Shown: positions 11,474 through 47,937, numbered from the stretch's first letter. The stretch is 64,000 nucleotides of DNA from Diadema setosum (GCF_964275005.1 NC_092686.1:13240431-13304430), one strand, 5' to 3'. Made by a program: numbers and translations. The notes: a model not told the origin generated them from the letters alone.

Positions 11474-13728
11474 CAGGCGCGGTGGAGCACCCCAATTATC
11501 TCGCAGAAATCCATCGGCAGCCGAGCCTCATTTGCATAAAGTAAACAACATGTACTCGCGTAGTTGAGAAAAAGTAAACAACTTCTCAAGCTAATAACAA
11601 TTTCAAGAAACCTATTTTCGGATTAAAATTGAGTTAGTTTGAATTTGAAAACATGTCCGAATATGCACATATAACATATTAAAGGATTTGACAATGATAA
11701 AATGTGAAATTTTAGCGAAAACCTGGCGAGCAAAATTACCAAAAATATGCCTCGAAAATCATCCTAAAATTCACGAAGTGTGATTGCGGAACAAAAGCGC
11801 CATTCAAACAAAGTACACCGAAATTTATTTATCTGCTTGCATTTTAAATTTCATACCATAATATTCCCGGCCATGGTTGTGTCGGAAAAAAACAGAAGGT
11901 GATGTCAAAAATGACACGAATGCAAAGCGTACAGGTCGGTCCCATGTATAATTAATCGCGTCACTGTGGCGTTGCATGTCACAGTATGGAAGCAGGAGCC
12001 CGTCAAAAACACGGATATACGTCGCGTAGTAATTCGAATTGCTACGCGACGTAAATAATTACGTCGTGTCGTTATTCGAATTACTACGCGTCGTAATTCG
12101 AATTACTACGCGACGTAATTATTTACGTCGCGTAGTAAATCGAATTGCTACGCGACGTAATTCCGAATTACTGCTCAACGACTTAACGTCACGACATTAA
12201 ATGAATTAGTGTCGTGTTGCAATTCCTAATGCTACACAACGTAAATAATTACGTCGCGTAGTAATTCCAAGTACGACGCGACGCAAATAATTACGTTGTG
12301 TTGTAAATAATTACAACGCGACGTAATTCCGAATTACTACTCAACGACTAACGCAGCGAATTAACGTAGCGACGTTAAATCAACCAATGGGATCGTTCGT
12401 TATTTGCTCAGTGATGCATCACGGTGCACGTGCCAAAGGGCTAGACACTCATTTCCTACAGCATGTTTGTCAGTATTTGGTTAGCGGATATGGCTTGAAT
12501 ACATATTTTCTGATACAATGTAGGCCCTATAATTTAGGTTTTAAACATTTCATAGGATTGTACTGTAAACGAAATGCGCATGGCTCGCCGTATAGCAGGG
12601 AGGTGGAAAGGAACTTCCACCTCCCTGCTGTATAGCCAGCTTCGGTTTTCACCGGATTGCATGCGCTTCGTACTCCTCCTGGGTTTTTCACCCGCTATTA
12701 CGAACGATCCCATTGGTTGAATTAACGTCGCTACCTTAATTCGCTGCGTTAGTCGTTGAGCAGTAATTCGGAATTACGTCGTGTTGTAATTATTTACAAC
12801 ACAACGTAATTATTTGCGTCGCGTCGTAATTGGAATTACTACGCAACGTAATTATTTACGTTGTGTAGCATTGGGAATTGCAACACGACACTAATTCATT
12901 TAATGTCGTGACGTTAATTCGTTGAGCAGTAATTCGGAATTACGTCGTGTAGTAATTCGAATTGTTACGCGACGCAAATAATTACGTCGCGTAGCAATTC
13001 GAATTGCGACACGACGTAATTATTTACGTCGCGTAGCAATTCGATTTACTACACGACGTATATCCGTGTTTTTGACGGGCTCCTGCTTCCATATCACAGC
13101 ACACACAACGCATTGCTGCATGCAGCGTGCGCGGCAGCAGCTCAGCAATCACCGCCGTGCGACACTCAGCAAAATTGACTGCGTCACATGCAAACCAACA
13201 ATGAGCACGAAATCCTGAATCTCACGTACCACGCATGCCCAATATTACGGGAAAAGAAATGACGTCATTTTCAATTGTTTCGCCGACTACAATTTTCTAT
13301 TCCAAACCCTGTAGAAACAAGTTGATTTCTCAAAAAGTACAGGTGGTACAAAGCGAAAACTTTCACCATATATGGATTGAGGCCTGATGAACTTATGTTG
13401 CCAGTTTCGGACACATTGGAGCCCGGCCATAGTCCAGTCGGAAAAAAAAACAGAGAACATGTTTTGCGAGAGGTGATTTTCAAAACGCTTTAATATCTCA
13501 AGTTCTAGTGCAGCAAATTTCATATTTTTTTCATCAAAAGGAAGGTTTTTAAAAACTTAGATAGTGTGGGAAGTTTGAGTTTACTAGCGGCACGCATAGC
13601 GGCACAAGGAGAAGGTAAAGATTTGACTTTTTCATGCACACAGTTTCGGGCAGCCGTGGATGCCCGTTGGAAATTCAAATAGAACGGGGCGATAATGAGA
13701 TGCAAATTGGGGTGCTCCACCGCGCCTG
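11474..13728. mobile_element. 2.26-kb TIR element with 4-bp TSD, carrying a nested palindromic element
   Basis: The 24-bp ends 11474-11497 and 13705-13728 are exact inverted repeats starting CAGGCGCGGTGGAGCACC. ATTC stands directly outside each end (11470-11473 and 13729-13732), a 4-bp target-site duplication. Apart from a TTTGCAT/TTTGCATAA-like word the interior flanks are not inverted copies, so the TIR is short. I see no transposase. A second element sits inside at 11985-13093 with its own duplication, so this one is older. Confidence 0.8.
11985..13093. mobile_element. 1.1-kb multi-scale palindromic element, 6-bp TSD
   Basis: Ends TATGGAAGCAGGAGCC / GGCTCCTGCTTCCATA are inverted, and identity continues for over 40 bp. 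TCACAG flanks both sides (11979-11984 and 13094-13099) as a 6-bp duplication. Each arm (about 11985-12405 and 12703-13093) is an array of the smaller palindrome ACGTCGCGTAGTAATTCGAA plus its complement, with TAAATAATTACGTCG spacers. The ~300-bp centre is bordered by CAACCAATGGGATCGTTCGT in inverted copies and holds a further hairpin at 12588-12634 (CAGGGAGGTGG / CCACCTCCCTG). No coding potential; very CpG-rich relative to its surroundings. The 6-bp duplication fits few superfamilies (for example Dada), but no assignment is secure. Confidence 0.85.
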
Positions 13729-15071
<1,343 letters not shown>

Positions 15072-15260
15072 CAGTGGACTCCCATTATAACGAAGTCCTC
15101 GAGACCGAAAATTTTCTTTCATTACAATGAAATTTCGGTATAACCGAACAAATAAACAGTGAAAAATATGGAGCAGAAAATGTTGCGGTCCAAATTTGTA
15201 CTTGATTCGTTATACCCGGAATTTAGTTACAACCGTGTTCGTTGTAACGGGAGTGCACTG
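15072..15260. mobile_element. pogo/Tigger-like MITE, family A, copy 1
   Basis: Ends CAGTGGACTCCCATTATAAC and, inverted, CAGTGCACTCCCGTTACAAC; 189 bp. A second copy with intact TA duplications is at 38418-38604. Here TA is present on the left and changed to CA on the right. Confidence 0.82.
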
Positions 15261-15374
15261 CACACCCCATTTCTGAAATATAAGGATCTGATGAAGTTGA
15301 GGTTTAATTGATGCACTCAAATCTTGAATGAATTTCTTCTTTTTCAATATTTTTTTTTCTCCTTGAATCTCCTT

Positions 15375-15631
15375 GGGGGCGCTGTGGCATAGTGGATAAG
15401 ACTCCCGACTCCCGAACGGAGGACCGTGAGTTCGAATCCCGCCCAGTGCTTACATCCTTGGACAAGATGTTTTTACCCACAATGTCCCTCTCGACCCAGG
15501 TGTATAAATGGGTACCTGGCAACGCTAGGGTAATAATAATAGCAGGGCCCTCTGGTAGAGCAGTGGCAGCACTGAAGAGGCTACCCTGGGTAAATAAGAC
15601 CTTATTATTATTATTATTATTATTATTATAA
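15375..15631 (+). mobile_element. tRNA-derived SINE with (ATT)n tail
   Basis: The head GGGGCGCTGTGGCATAGTGG carries a Pol III A-box-like TGGCATAGTGG, and GTTCGAATCCC at 15430-15440 is a near-perfect B box. A tRNA-unrelated body follows (ATAAATGGGTACCTGGCAAC), then a tail of TTATTATTATT. SINEs of this build occur in echinoderm genomes, from memory. No clear target-site duplication was seen. Confidence 0.82.
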
Positions 15632-16884
15632 TCAATGACGTAGAGTTAAAGCAACTTATAGAAGCCATGAATTTTATTTTACTGGAAGGGTTTGTTGTTG
15701 AAAAGTTCCATAACTTTCTTTCTTTATTATTATCATCATAATCATTATCATTATAGTTATTATTATTATTACTATTATCATTATTATTATACTTATTTAT
15801 TTATTTTTTGCGTATAGAAACCAAGATTGTGAGATTACAGCATCATCTTCCTATCACATTCCATTTAGGAGCTTATGATTTATTTGAAAATCCAAAAATC
15901 TATTTCTTGACTACCATATCTGATTTCAATTTTATTAAAATCAACTATGATGTTTGCTTGATGTTACTTCATTATAAAGATAAAGAAATTTTAGTTAATT
16001 TCAGTCCCCTATTACCCATCTCCTTTCAGAAGTTCACGATTAACATGACACGTTATCATTCAGTTTACTTCTTGGGTCTTTCCGATTTGATGCCAAACGT
16101 GCAAAACGCATTATCCAATAAGTGTTTGTACCTCAAACGAAAGTTTGTACGTATTTCATGGCATACTTCTTCTGATAGGCTTATTAGGCTCCCTATACTA
16201 CTTTCATCTTTGGTCATACGAATATAGCAATAATTGTTACTACTCTTAAAGGGGAATAATGATAGGCCCTAGTGGATTGAGTGATTGCAGCAATATTAGT
16301 AGAACAAGTCAGGGAAGTCTGAGGAAAATGGCACAATCCTCTCAAAAGTTATGAATGTTGTTAAATTTTATGTGCAGCTGCTATTACTAAATAGATAGAA
16401 TACCACAGTTTCTTGACGTCATGTATATAGAATGATTTTAAGAAGTACAACAGGAATTCCACTTCTTTTTTTCTTTTGAGTACACCTCCATCGACCTATT
16501 ACTGACTTATAGGTTATACTATTACCTTTGCAGGCAGCTCCCTGAAAGAAGTGCATCAAGTGTTTTTCATTATGCTAAAAATATGACAATAGAGTTTGTA
16601 ATCGTCTTTATATTTTTCTTTGTATTGTAACATATAGGTGGATTCTCCTATACCATGACGTAGAAGAAAATGACTAGAACCATCAATATCGTTATCAATA
16701 TCATCATTATACTTATGTTATACCGGTACTAATAATCATCATTATCATTAACATCATCATTGTTGATATGAAATCATGATGAAGCTGATGAGACGATAGC
16801 TAATGCTCTTTTTATGCAGAAAAGACAGCTGGGGAATTTAAGTTTTATCCCCCTCCTCCCCCCCCCCAAAAAAAAAAACCCACT

Positions 16885-16940
<56 letters not shown>

Positions 16941-17015
16941 CCCATGTAGTAGATGTGTAGGCCTATTACTTCTCGAATAAGAAGTACCCATGCACTGTTG
17001 TATCTCCCTCTGTTG
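15632..17015. other. gene-free stretch with simple repeats
   Basis: No exon seen. It includes a degenerate (ATT)n block at 15720-15805, the dispersed repeat at 16240-16600 related to 10020-10520, and the (AAC)n tract. Confidence 0.5.
16881..16941 (+). repeat. (AAC)n microsatellite
   Basis: About 19 AAC units in a row. Confidence 0.95.
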
Positions 17016-17498
17016 TTTTTTTTTTTGACGCTTTTTATAGCCTTTATTCAGACCAATCAACATTGTTACATTGTAGTGACACAAAATATCTATATTACAC
17101 TGTTTGACGGACAACAAAAAGGTTTGTGCAAAATATAGATTAAACATTAATAAATTGTACACACTTGACATGATTCAGTCACCAGTCTGAATAAAGATTT
17201 TATCTAAAACAAATACACTGTACAAGAAACATGAGAGGTGATGGAATTACAAAATCTTTACAAATGTAATCTATTCACCAGTTATAAACATCATGAGAAC
17301 TAATATCTCTCTGGGTCATAGGCAAGTGGAGATTCATAACCAGATAATTAAGCTTTAATAATGACGATCAGAGAAAAAGAACCAGTATATGGAGCGGGCA
17401 AAGCAAAACACAGGATATTCCATTCATTTTAAATAGATTGACTGAGATAAATACAAAAGATATGTCTTAAACGGGATGCAATAATTAAACCCGGTATT

Positions 17499-18227
17499 TC
17501 ATGAAGTATAATTTTCCCATTTCGCGTAATGTAATGTCAATTTATCCTTTAAAGTTGCTTTTTCATATTCAGACTGTTTTGAGGTGGCAATTGCCTTAGA
17601 TATTTCTTTACAGGTTGGAACTCTTCCACTTTTACGGTTAGCAAAAATCATATGCTTAATCAAAATTAACACATGATTCAACAAAGCATCGAGTTTGATA
17701 TTTTCCCTGAATCCAAGTAAAACGTCAAGCCAATTTATATTAACAAACTGAGGAAATTTTAGTTTATTTCCTACCTCGTTCCATATTCGATAAACTAAAG
17801 GACAGTCATAAAATATATGATAATATGTTTCAACCTCTTCCCTACAAAAGGAGCACAGATTTGATTGTGTTATTCCAAACTGGTGAAGTTTATCATTACA
17901 AAAAATAACATTGTGCAGAAGCTTATATTGGAATTCTCTCAGCTTCCAGTCTAATGTCGAAATTCTAGGAATAGAAAAACAAACTGCAGTAGCCGATCTA
18001 TCCATGTTTAATGCTAATACTTCTGGGTGTTTTGAAAGAAAAGAATCTTCAATGGTACCAATAAAAATATTGTATATCATTTTTGAAGATACTGACAATA
18101 AGGGATACACTTTTTTGTTTATATTAAGACTAATTTCAAAAACATCAGCAGGGTTATCACTCAAAATATGATCCCTCACGTTACCTTTTCTCGCCACCTT
18201 CCATTCTGCTGGAAATTTATCATACAA
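17499..18227 (-). pseudogene. LINE ORF2 C-terminal region
   Basis: An open segment of 242 codons contains RISTLDWKLREFQYKLLHNV, then a C-x2-C...H-x4-C knuckle (LCSFCREEVETYYHIFYDC) and a LVYRIWNEVG motif, all typical of the end of L1-type ORF2 proteins. It is out of frame with the RT segment to its right. Confidence 0.85.
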
Positions 18228-18369
18228 TTCATAAAGAGAGATTAAATCGTCTACATTTAGGCCCTTTCTAATAAAATAAGCCCCTGGTCTAATTTTTCCA
18301 CCAGCGTCAATGACATGTTTAACTTGAAAAACATTAGCTTTAAATAATTTTTCATTAAAGGGAAAATTC

Positions 18370-20034
18370 CTACCTGAAATAAAAAAAATTATAAAAAATT
18401 ATTTGATTTTCATTATACATTTCTTTAACAATTACATTTTTTCCTTTCAAGTAATCCCAGATATCTAAAAATTCTAAATACAACTTCGGCGCTTTAATAT
18501 TTAATAACCGGGGATCATAATTACAATGAAAAATTAATCTCCCTCCTACTTTGTTAAATACATATTCAAAAAACTGTTTCCATTTCATATTCTTATCACC
18601 TCTAAAAAGTCTCTTAATCCACATTACGCGCTGGGCATACACCATATACCTAAAATTCAGCATTTTCATTCCCCCTTTATCATAATTCAAATACAATAAA
18701 TTTCTCTTTATTTTGTCACGACCGTTCCAAATAAAATTAAAACAAATCGTTTCCACCTCTCTGAAAACCCATCGAGGCACTGACATTATGGAAGAAACGT
18801 ATAATAGTTTAGATATAGCAAATACTTTAACCAGTTGAATTTTCCCAAAAAGGGTCAAATCCCTTTGCTTCCACCATCCCAACAATATTTTTATTTTACT
18901 CAAAATTTCTTTATAATTCATTTCTTCTTTAACATTAATATCTAAAGAAAAATATATTCCTAGCACTTTAACTGTTTGAACCAATTTGCCCAGCGTTATT
19001 CCAGTCAAGTTATCATTAATCTGACTAGAAGACCCCAGTTTCATAATATATGTCTTATCCCTGTTTATCTTTAATCCCGATGTATAATAAAAAGAATTCA
19101 ATATATTATCTAATCTTTCTATATCACGTTTTTCTTTCACAAAAATTGAACAATCATCTGCATACATTACTATCTTTGTCTCCATATCACCAATCAAGAT
19201 ACCCTTTAAATCTTTTTCATTTCGAATAAACAATGCTAGTGTTTCTATAATCAACAGAAAGAGGTATGGAGACAAGGGATCCCCTTGCCTTACTCCCCTA
19301 CCTATTTCAAAGTATCCCGTGGAGAAGCCTCCATTCATAACACAACTAATTGCATTGTTGTATAAGACTTCTATCCATCTACAAAAATATGGACCAAAGC
19401 CATATTTTGTCATTAATAATTTCATGTAAGAGTGTGAGACGGTGTCAAAAGCTTTCTCAAAGTCGACTGTCACTAGATAGCCCTGTACATTGTACAACTG
19501 CGTATAAAATATAATATCATCAATAACCCTAACAGCCTCTCCAATATTCCTCTCAGGCAAAAATCCAACTTGATCTACGTGTATAACTTCTCCTAATACC
19601 AGTTTTATTCTTTCAGATAAAACTTTAGATAAAAGTTTATAGTCTACATTAAGAAGGGTAATTGGTCGGTAATTACGAATATACAAAGGATCTTTATCTT
19701 CTTTTTTAATTATTGTTATTACGCCCTGTCTTTGTGAGATTGATAATTCCCCTTTCTCAAAAGCTGCATTAAAAGATTCTAAAACAAGGTTTCCTATATC
19801 AGACCAAAATGTTCGATAAAATTCAACTGTTAATCCATCATTTCCTGGTGATTTATTTAAAGGCATTTTATTTAATATCGAAATACATTCACCCATTGTA
19901 ATCTTCTCATCACATGAATTTTTACTGTCTTCACCTATATTCAAATGAGGCATATTAATAAAAAGATCTTCTTTATTGTCTATTATCTCACCTTGAGAAT
20001 ACAAATTTTGATAAAAATTTTTAATTTCTTTCAA
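18370..20034 (-). pseudogene. LINE reverse transcriptase segment
   Basis: This 554-codon open segment carries the RT blocks in order: NKSPGNDGLTVEFYRTFW, NYRPITLLNVDYKLLSKVL, VDFEKAFDTVSH, GVRQGDPLSPYLFLL, and the catalytic YADD in KIVMYADDCSIF. Downstream it runs into a thumb-like region with LFGKIQLVKV and LLGWWKQRDL. The block order is complete, so the RT itself is little damaged; the interruptions lie before and after it. Confidence 0.92.
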
Positions 20035-20111
20035 AATCTGCTTCGAATTAGTAATTTCTACACTATCTTCTAATTTTAATTTATCTATAAATGTTTTTCT
20101 CTGATTAAATG

Positions 20112-20306
20112 CTAATAATTGTTAAAATAATTTTCATTAATTTCACTTTCCTCAAACCACTTAGCCCGCGATCTCACTTTTAATCCCGCTACTTTCTGAT
20201 CATATAATCCTTTCATCTCATTTCTCTTCAATTCTAATTGATGTAAAATATCATTATCTTTGGAAATAATTAACAATTGTTCTAAATCAGAAATATTTTT
20301 CTGCAA
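20112..20306 (-). pseudogene. LINE ORF2 linker segment
   Basis: A 64-codon open segment ends in GLKVRSRAKWFEESEINENY, the conserved linker between endonuclease and RT in L1-type elements. It is cut off from the RT segment at 20112 by an in-frame stop or frameshift. Confidence 0.75.
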
Positions 20307-20456
20307 TTTCCTTATTTATTTCCTGTATTTCTTGCGCCTTTCCTTTCGAATATTTCTTTGTTATTTCACGAATTTTCATTTTAACAAAATCCCAAAGGAC
20401 TCTAACATCTGTAAACTCCTTCTTTCCTTGCTCTATTATAGATTTAATTTCTGCTC

Positions 20457-21302
20457 TCAAAAAAAAAATACATATTCTTTATCTAAACACAAACTATTAT
20501 TAAACTTCCAATAAGATGGTCCTATATTCTTTGAAATGTTGTAATTTAAGATCAATCCTAACTGAATAGCCGAGTGATCAGGGGCAATTGATGAAAAAAT
20601 ATTACACTCTAAAATTTGCTTCTCCAATTGATTAGAAATTATCCAATAATCTAACCTACTTTGTATCAAAGGGTTCTTCTGCTTATATGTAAATTGGATC
20701 TTATCTGGATTTCTTTTCCTCCATATGTCTAAGGCATCGAAGGTTCCAAGGAAATGTTCAAATTCTAAATTAAACTGATGGCCTATAGTACTCCTTTTAC
20801 TCGAAATATCATAATCAAAATTTCGAATCATATTAAAGTCCCCACCAATAATCATAAACGAGTTATTAACATTAAAATTATTGAGGTGATCACTTAACTT
20901 ATTTAAAAAATCAATTTGCTCTTGCTGCTTTTCTCGAACCGGAAAATAAACATTGCATAAAATGTAACTTGTATTGGATACTTCAATCTCCAATAATATG
21001 TATCTCCCTTCTGAGTCACCCTCCTGCTTCAATACCTTCAACTTTAATTTATTTGATATGAGGACACAAACTCCCCGACTGTGGTTACTCCCATGACTAA
21101 AAAAACAGTGCCCGCTCCATTCCCTCTTCCACTGGTCCTCTACGTCAATTGTACTAAATGTTTCCTGAAGAAAAATTATATCTCCTCTCTCCATACTCCA
21201 TTGAACTATAGCATTTCTTTTGGTTACATCTCTAAGACCCTTAACATTTAAAGAAACTAAACTCAAAGTATCTGATTTCTTACTCATTTTATGTTCCATC
21301 AC
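20457..21302 (-). pseudogene. LINE AP-endonuclease segment
   Basis: 281 open codons show the exonuclease-endonuclease-phosphatase motifs SLNVKGLRD, IIFLQETFS, GGDFNMI, SRLDYWIIS and SSIAPDHSAI in the usual order. The frame ends at a T-homopolymer (A-run on the plus strand near 20460), which looks like a slippage frameshift. Confidence 0.9.
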
Positions 21303-21656
21303 CTTTCACTTGAACATACAAAAACAACACCGACAAGAACAAAAATATATACAAAAAAAGAACGAGTGCAATACCCCTTGTTCTTACAAGAGGAGTTGCT
21401 GTGAGCTCTCCCCTTCTCACTTCCATTAAATGGTTTCCATAAAAAAAAAAAAAAAAACAAACCAAAAAACCCCTCTAATGATTGTATGCAATTGAGCCTG
21501 TTTTGCATGACTTAAAGTGTCTGGCAGTACGTTATGCATGTATGCCATAAATCACAACAGTGTCGCGTGACCAAAAATTCTTAACCTACAATCAGTGCTG
21601 TACATTTGCATACTATGATTGCTAACTAATGACGAGACATGACCCAACCTAATCTG

Positions 21657-21795
21657 TTTTTTTTTTTTTTTGACGCTTTTTATAGCCTTTATTCAGAGCA
21701 ATCAACATTGTTACATTGTAGTGACACAAAATATCTATATTACACTGTTTGACGGACATCAAAAAGGTTTGTGCAAAATATAGATTAAACATTAA
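21657..21795 (-). mobile_element. recent 5'-truncated LINE 3'-end insertion next to DLD
   Basis: About 125 bases after the T-run match the 3' end of the LINE at 17016 (positions 17027-17153) with about two differences. TAATCTG stands on both sides (21650-21656 and 21796-21802), a 7-bp target-site duplication. Together with the T-run (its poly(A) tail on the minus strand) this defines a classic truncated LINE insertion. The insert ends 76 bp upstream of the DLD start codon. Confidence 0.9.
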
Positions 21796-21802
21796 TAATC
21801 TG

Positions 21803-21871
21803 TGCTGATTCATAAAAACATAATAGCGCCATCTCTCGTCGGACAAAAGTGAGCATTACGAGATAATCAAG
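21803..21871 (+). promoter_or_regulatory. presumed DLD 5' UTR and core promoter region
   Basis: The ~70 bp between the LINE fragment and the DLD ATG must hold the 5' untranslated sequence if transcription starts locally. It contains GCGCCATC (complement GATGGCGC, a YY1-like core) and no TATA box. Transcription may instead start within or beyond the LINE fragment; the sequence cannot decide. Confidence 0.35.
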
Positions 21872-45174
<23,303 letters not shown>

Positions 45175-46611
45175 TGCACCCCTGCAGAATATTGTATAAA
45201 GTACCCCATAGAGGAACTAGTATTTTATTTCTACATATATAAAAGAATGAGAAGGCAAAAAATGGGTCTGTTGTGAACCTTTGAAGCATTTAAGCAGATT
45301 CAACAAGCTTGTGCTTCTGTGCCAAGTGATAGATATATGCCTTTGAACCAGAAACAGTTTTCATAGTTTAATCCTTTCACTTTCCAGAGCAAAAAAAACC
45401 AAAACAAAACAAAACAAAATAAACAAGGGGGGGGGGGAGATATAAGTGTATAAGTATGTCATTGTGCCATTAAGTTTTCAGTTCCTTCAAAGCATGTTTC
45501 GTTTTTGTTTTGTCTTTATTCCAAGTACACATAAGTACAATCTAAGGCTCGATTTGCGTGTGTCTCGGGTGGTTACAATTCACATGCAGGGGCTCTTTAC
45601 TTTTGTATGCGAGAGTCATGTAGGAGGCACTGCTGGAAGCCCCAAGGGTGTGGGGGTGGGACCAGGATGTCGGTGGATGCAGGGTACAGCAGGCACGCAA
45701 CATCTGAAGCAGGCTCTGCAGAGAAGATGGTGCTGGTGACGGGAGAGAAGATTGCACGGATATGTTACTCAGATATCACTTGCATGTTGCAGTCTTTTGT
45801 GGAGAGAGCACCCTCACAGGGTGATGATGTGGCGTGCAGTGGCATCACTCTTGCCAAAGCAGCGCAAGCAAGTCCGTAACTGCGCGTGATGGTGACCGGT
45901 GAGCAAGCACCTGGTTGTGCAATTTGACGACTAAATGACAAAGTGATGTGCACTCTATCGTCAAGTTTTCAGTTTTGTGCATCCTTTCTGCTCACAGTTG
46001 ATGGAAAATGGCGATGCTTGTATGACGCTGGAAATGTTGAGATTTCACATTCAAGCAGCCAGAGATGTACAAATAATAATGGCTGTTCCTCTGCAGCAAG
46101 CATCCAGTGTGTACAGTACGCGTGCAATGTCAGATTTTAATTTTTTTTTTTTCCATATCTGCTGCTGCTCTCCATCCCTCGACGTAATGATACATAAACC
46201 CATTGCCTACGGAAATGTTGTTAATCCTGCACAAGTAGTGTACGTGAATTTCAGAATCTCTTTGAAAATTGGTTAAATGATAATAATAATAATAAAAAAA
46301 AAGAAGCAAACGAACACGATATGTCCCATCAGCTGAGAAGCTTATCCGAGGTTCACGCTTTATCTTTCATATTATTTTATGATGCCCTTAATTCATGGGG
46401 ACAGACTTCTACAATGTGTCTTTATATCTGTTCTCTGTGGGAGATCATGATAAGCTTGTAGGATGTTTCCAAGATGAAAGGTACGGACATGTTGCCATGA
46501 ATGGAGCTACACGTACTTCAGATGAATGTGGATGCAAGGAGATGGTTTCACTCAAAACTCTTATTTTGCTACCACATGGTGGTGTGTATATGTGCCAATT
46601 CATAATTGATA

Positions 46612-46828
46612 TACTGTATACGCTGAATATTTCGCGAGGTTTTTATTTTCGCGAATTTTGCAAATCAGGTGCTATTCGCGAAATTAAAGACACGCAAAAA
46701 TATTGATTCTAATCCCGTTGTGAATCTGACGTGCGCATGTGCATTTCTCTGCTTGGTGCAGGACTCCACGATCGCGAATTCCCGATTCGCGAAAATTTAG
46801 ACTCGCAAAATATATGGCGTAAACAGTA
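46612..46828. mobile_element. TTCGCGAA MITE, copy 2
   Basis: TACTGTATACGCTGAATATT at the left and GGCGTAAACAGTA at the right, with ATTTCGCGAGG, TTTTCGCGAATTTTGC and GATTCGCGAAAATTTAG inside. Confidence 0.72.
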
Positions 46829-47812
46829 GCTTTACATTGCCCATTAATCATTAAGCCGAAGCTAATGGGACTGTGGAGAACAAGTGAATTAGGTAGCTGA
46901 ATGACATGCCCTACTGACAATGTAAACTGCATTTGGCAACTGAAATGTTAAATGTTTGAGATGGGGGCCCAGCAGGCTCACCTGGCCCTACCTGGCCGGG
47001 ACCTAGGTTCAAACTTTTTGAGACAGATTCGATTTCTTACATTTAAGAGAATTTTTACTTCGGTGCTGGCACTAATTTAATGTTGTTGAGGATCAGCCTT
47101 CAAACCAAGAGTATTGAGCATTCTCCCATGGTTTGGTGTCCCATAAATCTGTCACAAGCTTTTTTTTTATTCTTCCTCTCTCTATCCCTCACTATCTTTC
47201 TCTTATTGTTTTTCCTTCATGCTCTTTCTGTATTTCTTTCTTTCTCTCCTCTAGAAAAAAACATGAATGCGACAGCACACAGTTTCAGCGACATTTCTTC
47301 TTAACTGTCCATCGCCTGTGCTGAGTGCAAGGCCAATAAATGCAAGGCCACTGAATGCTGCCAGCATTTCTTTCTAGTCCTGCTTGTCTAGCTGTTTTCA
47401 GAAAGATTGTGATGGTTGTTGGTTTTACATTTTTTTTTGGGGGGGGGGTGGGGGGGGGGTGTGGGAGGGGAGCGACGGACTTCCGAGATACACTTGACGT
47501 TGTGTAGGGCATCATTTGCCTAACCTTTTTTTTTCCCCCTGGTGTTAGAGGTATTCATTGTCATATGCTTTGAGTGACAGATATAAAAAAAAATGGTGTT
47601 AAATTGTGTGATTATACTGTGTAAGGACATTGTTGCCATAGGATATACCACCCTTGAATCTTGTCATTATTCCACCCTTGAATGTGCCCCCAATGTGTAG
47701 GTGGTATTAGGCATCTACTATTGAGACCTTGGTGTTTGTGTCTGGTCACATGATAATGTTGACAATTTAGTTTATGGGTCCTCCTTTTGTTTTATAAATG
47801 ATTAGAGATTTG

Positions 47813-47818
47813 AATAAA
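47813..47818 (+). terminator. candidate DLD poly(A) signal
   Basis: AATAAA in TGAATAAAATTC, 2.6 kb after the stop codon. Earlier signals are possible; choice not decided by sequence. Confidence 0.35.
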
Positions 47819-47936
47819 ATTCAAAACTGAAAAAAAAAAAAATTTCTATTTACAGTGTGTTGCTTCAAACTCCTAGTTTTGATCAGAATTAATAAAAGAT
47901 ATTGTGGTGTATCTCTATGAGTGAGTGTTATATTAT

Positions 47937-47937
47937 C

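Larger units (their letters stand above)
17016..21440 (-). mobile_element. decayed L1/Tx1-like non-LTR retrotransposon (LINE)
   Basis: Read on the minus strand it has an AP-endonuclease region, a reverse transcriptase, a Cys/His knuckle, a ~480-bp 3' untranslated region and a poly(A) end (T-run 17016-17026). The coding part is split among at least four open segments, so the copy is inactive. The RT words NYRPITLLNVDYKLLSKVL and YADD point to the L1 superfamily, perhaps Tx1. No ORF1 is evident, so the element may be 5'-truncated; its 5' edge near 21440 is uncertain. I found no convincing target-site duplication for this copy. The last ~130 bases recur in the fragment at 21657-21795 with only about two differences. 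Confidence 0.88.
45175..47818 (+). other. presumed DLD 3' UTR and flank
   Basis: No further coding exon. Candidate AATAAA signals are at 45418-45423, 47335-47340 and 47813-47818. The last is followed within 15 bp by an A-run. It contains the TTCGCGAA MITE at 46612-46828. Confidence 0.5.

Noticed and set aside
12000-13090. CRISPR-like repeat array
   Set aside because: Repeats are palindromic, variably spaced, without unique spacers of constant length, and in a eukaryotic transposon.
15808-16227. 139-codon plus-strand open frame
   Set aside because: AT-rich, no domain, no homologue recognised and no splice context; left as unsupported.
17016-21440. LTR retrotransposon or retrovirus-like copy
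   Set aside because: Endonuclease of the AP type, L1-type RT, poly(A) end and no terminal repeats, so it is a non-LTR LINE. No capsid, protease or envelope-like reading elsewhere in the window.
21220-21508. LINE ORF1 upstream of the endonuclease
   Set aside because: Only short frames across an A-run; no coiled-coil or RNA-binding motif seen.
45446-45879. Possible short gene after DLD
   Set aside because: Two overlapping frames of about 90 codons without recognisable features; more likely DLD 3' UTR.
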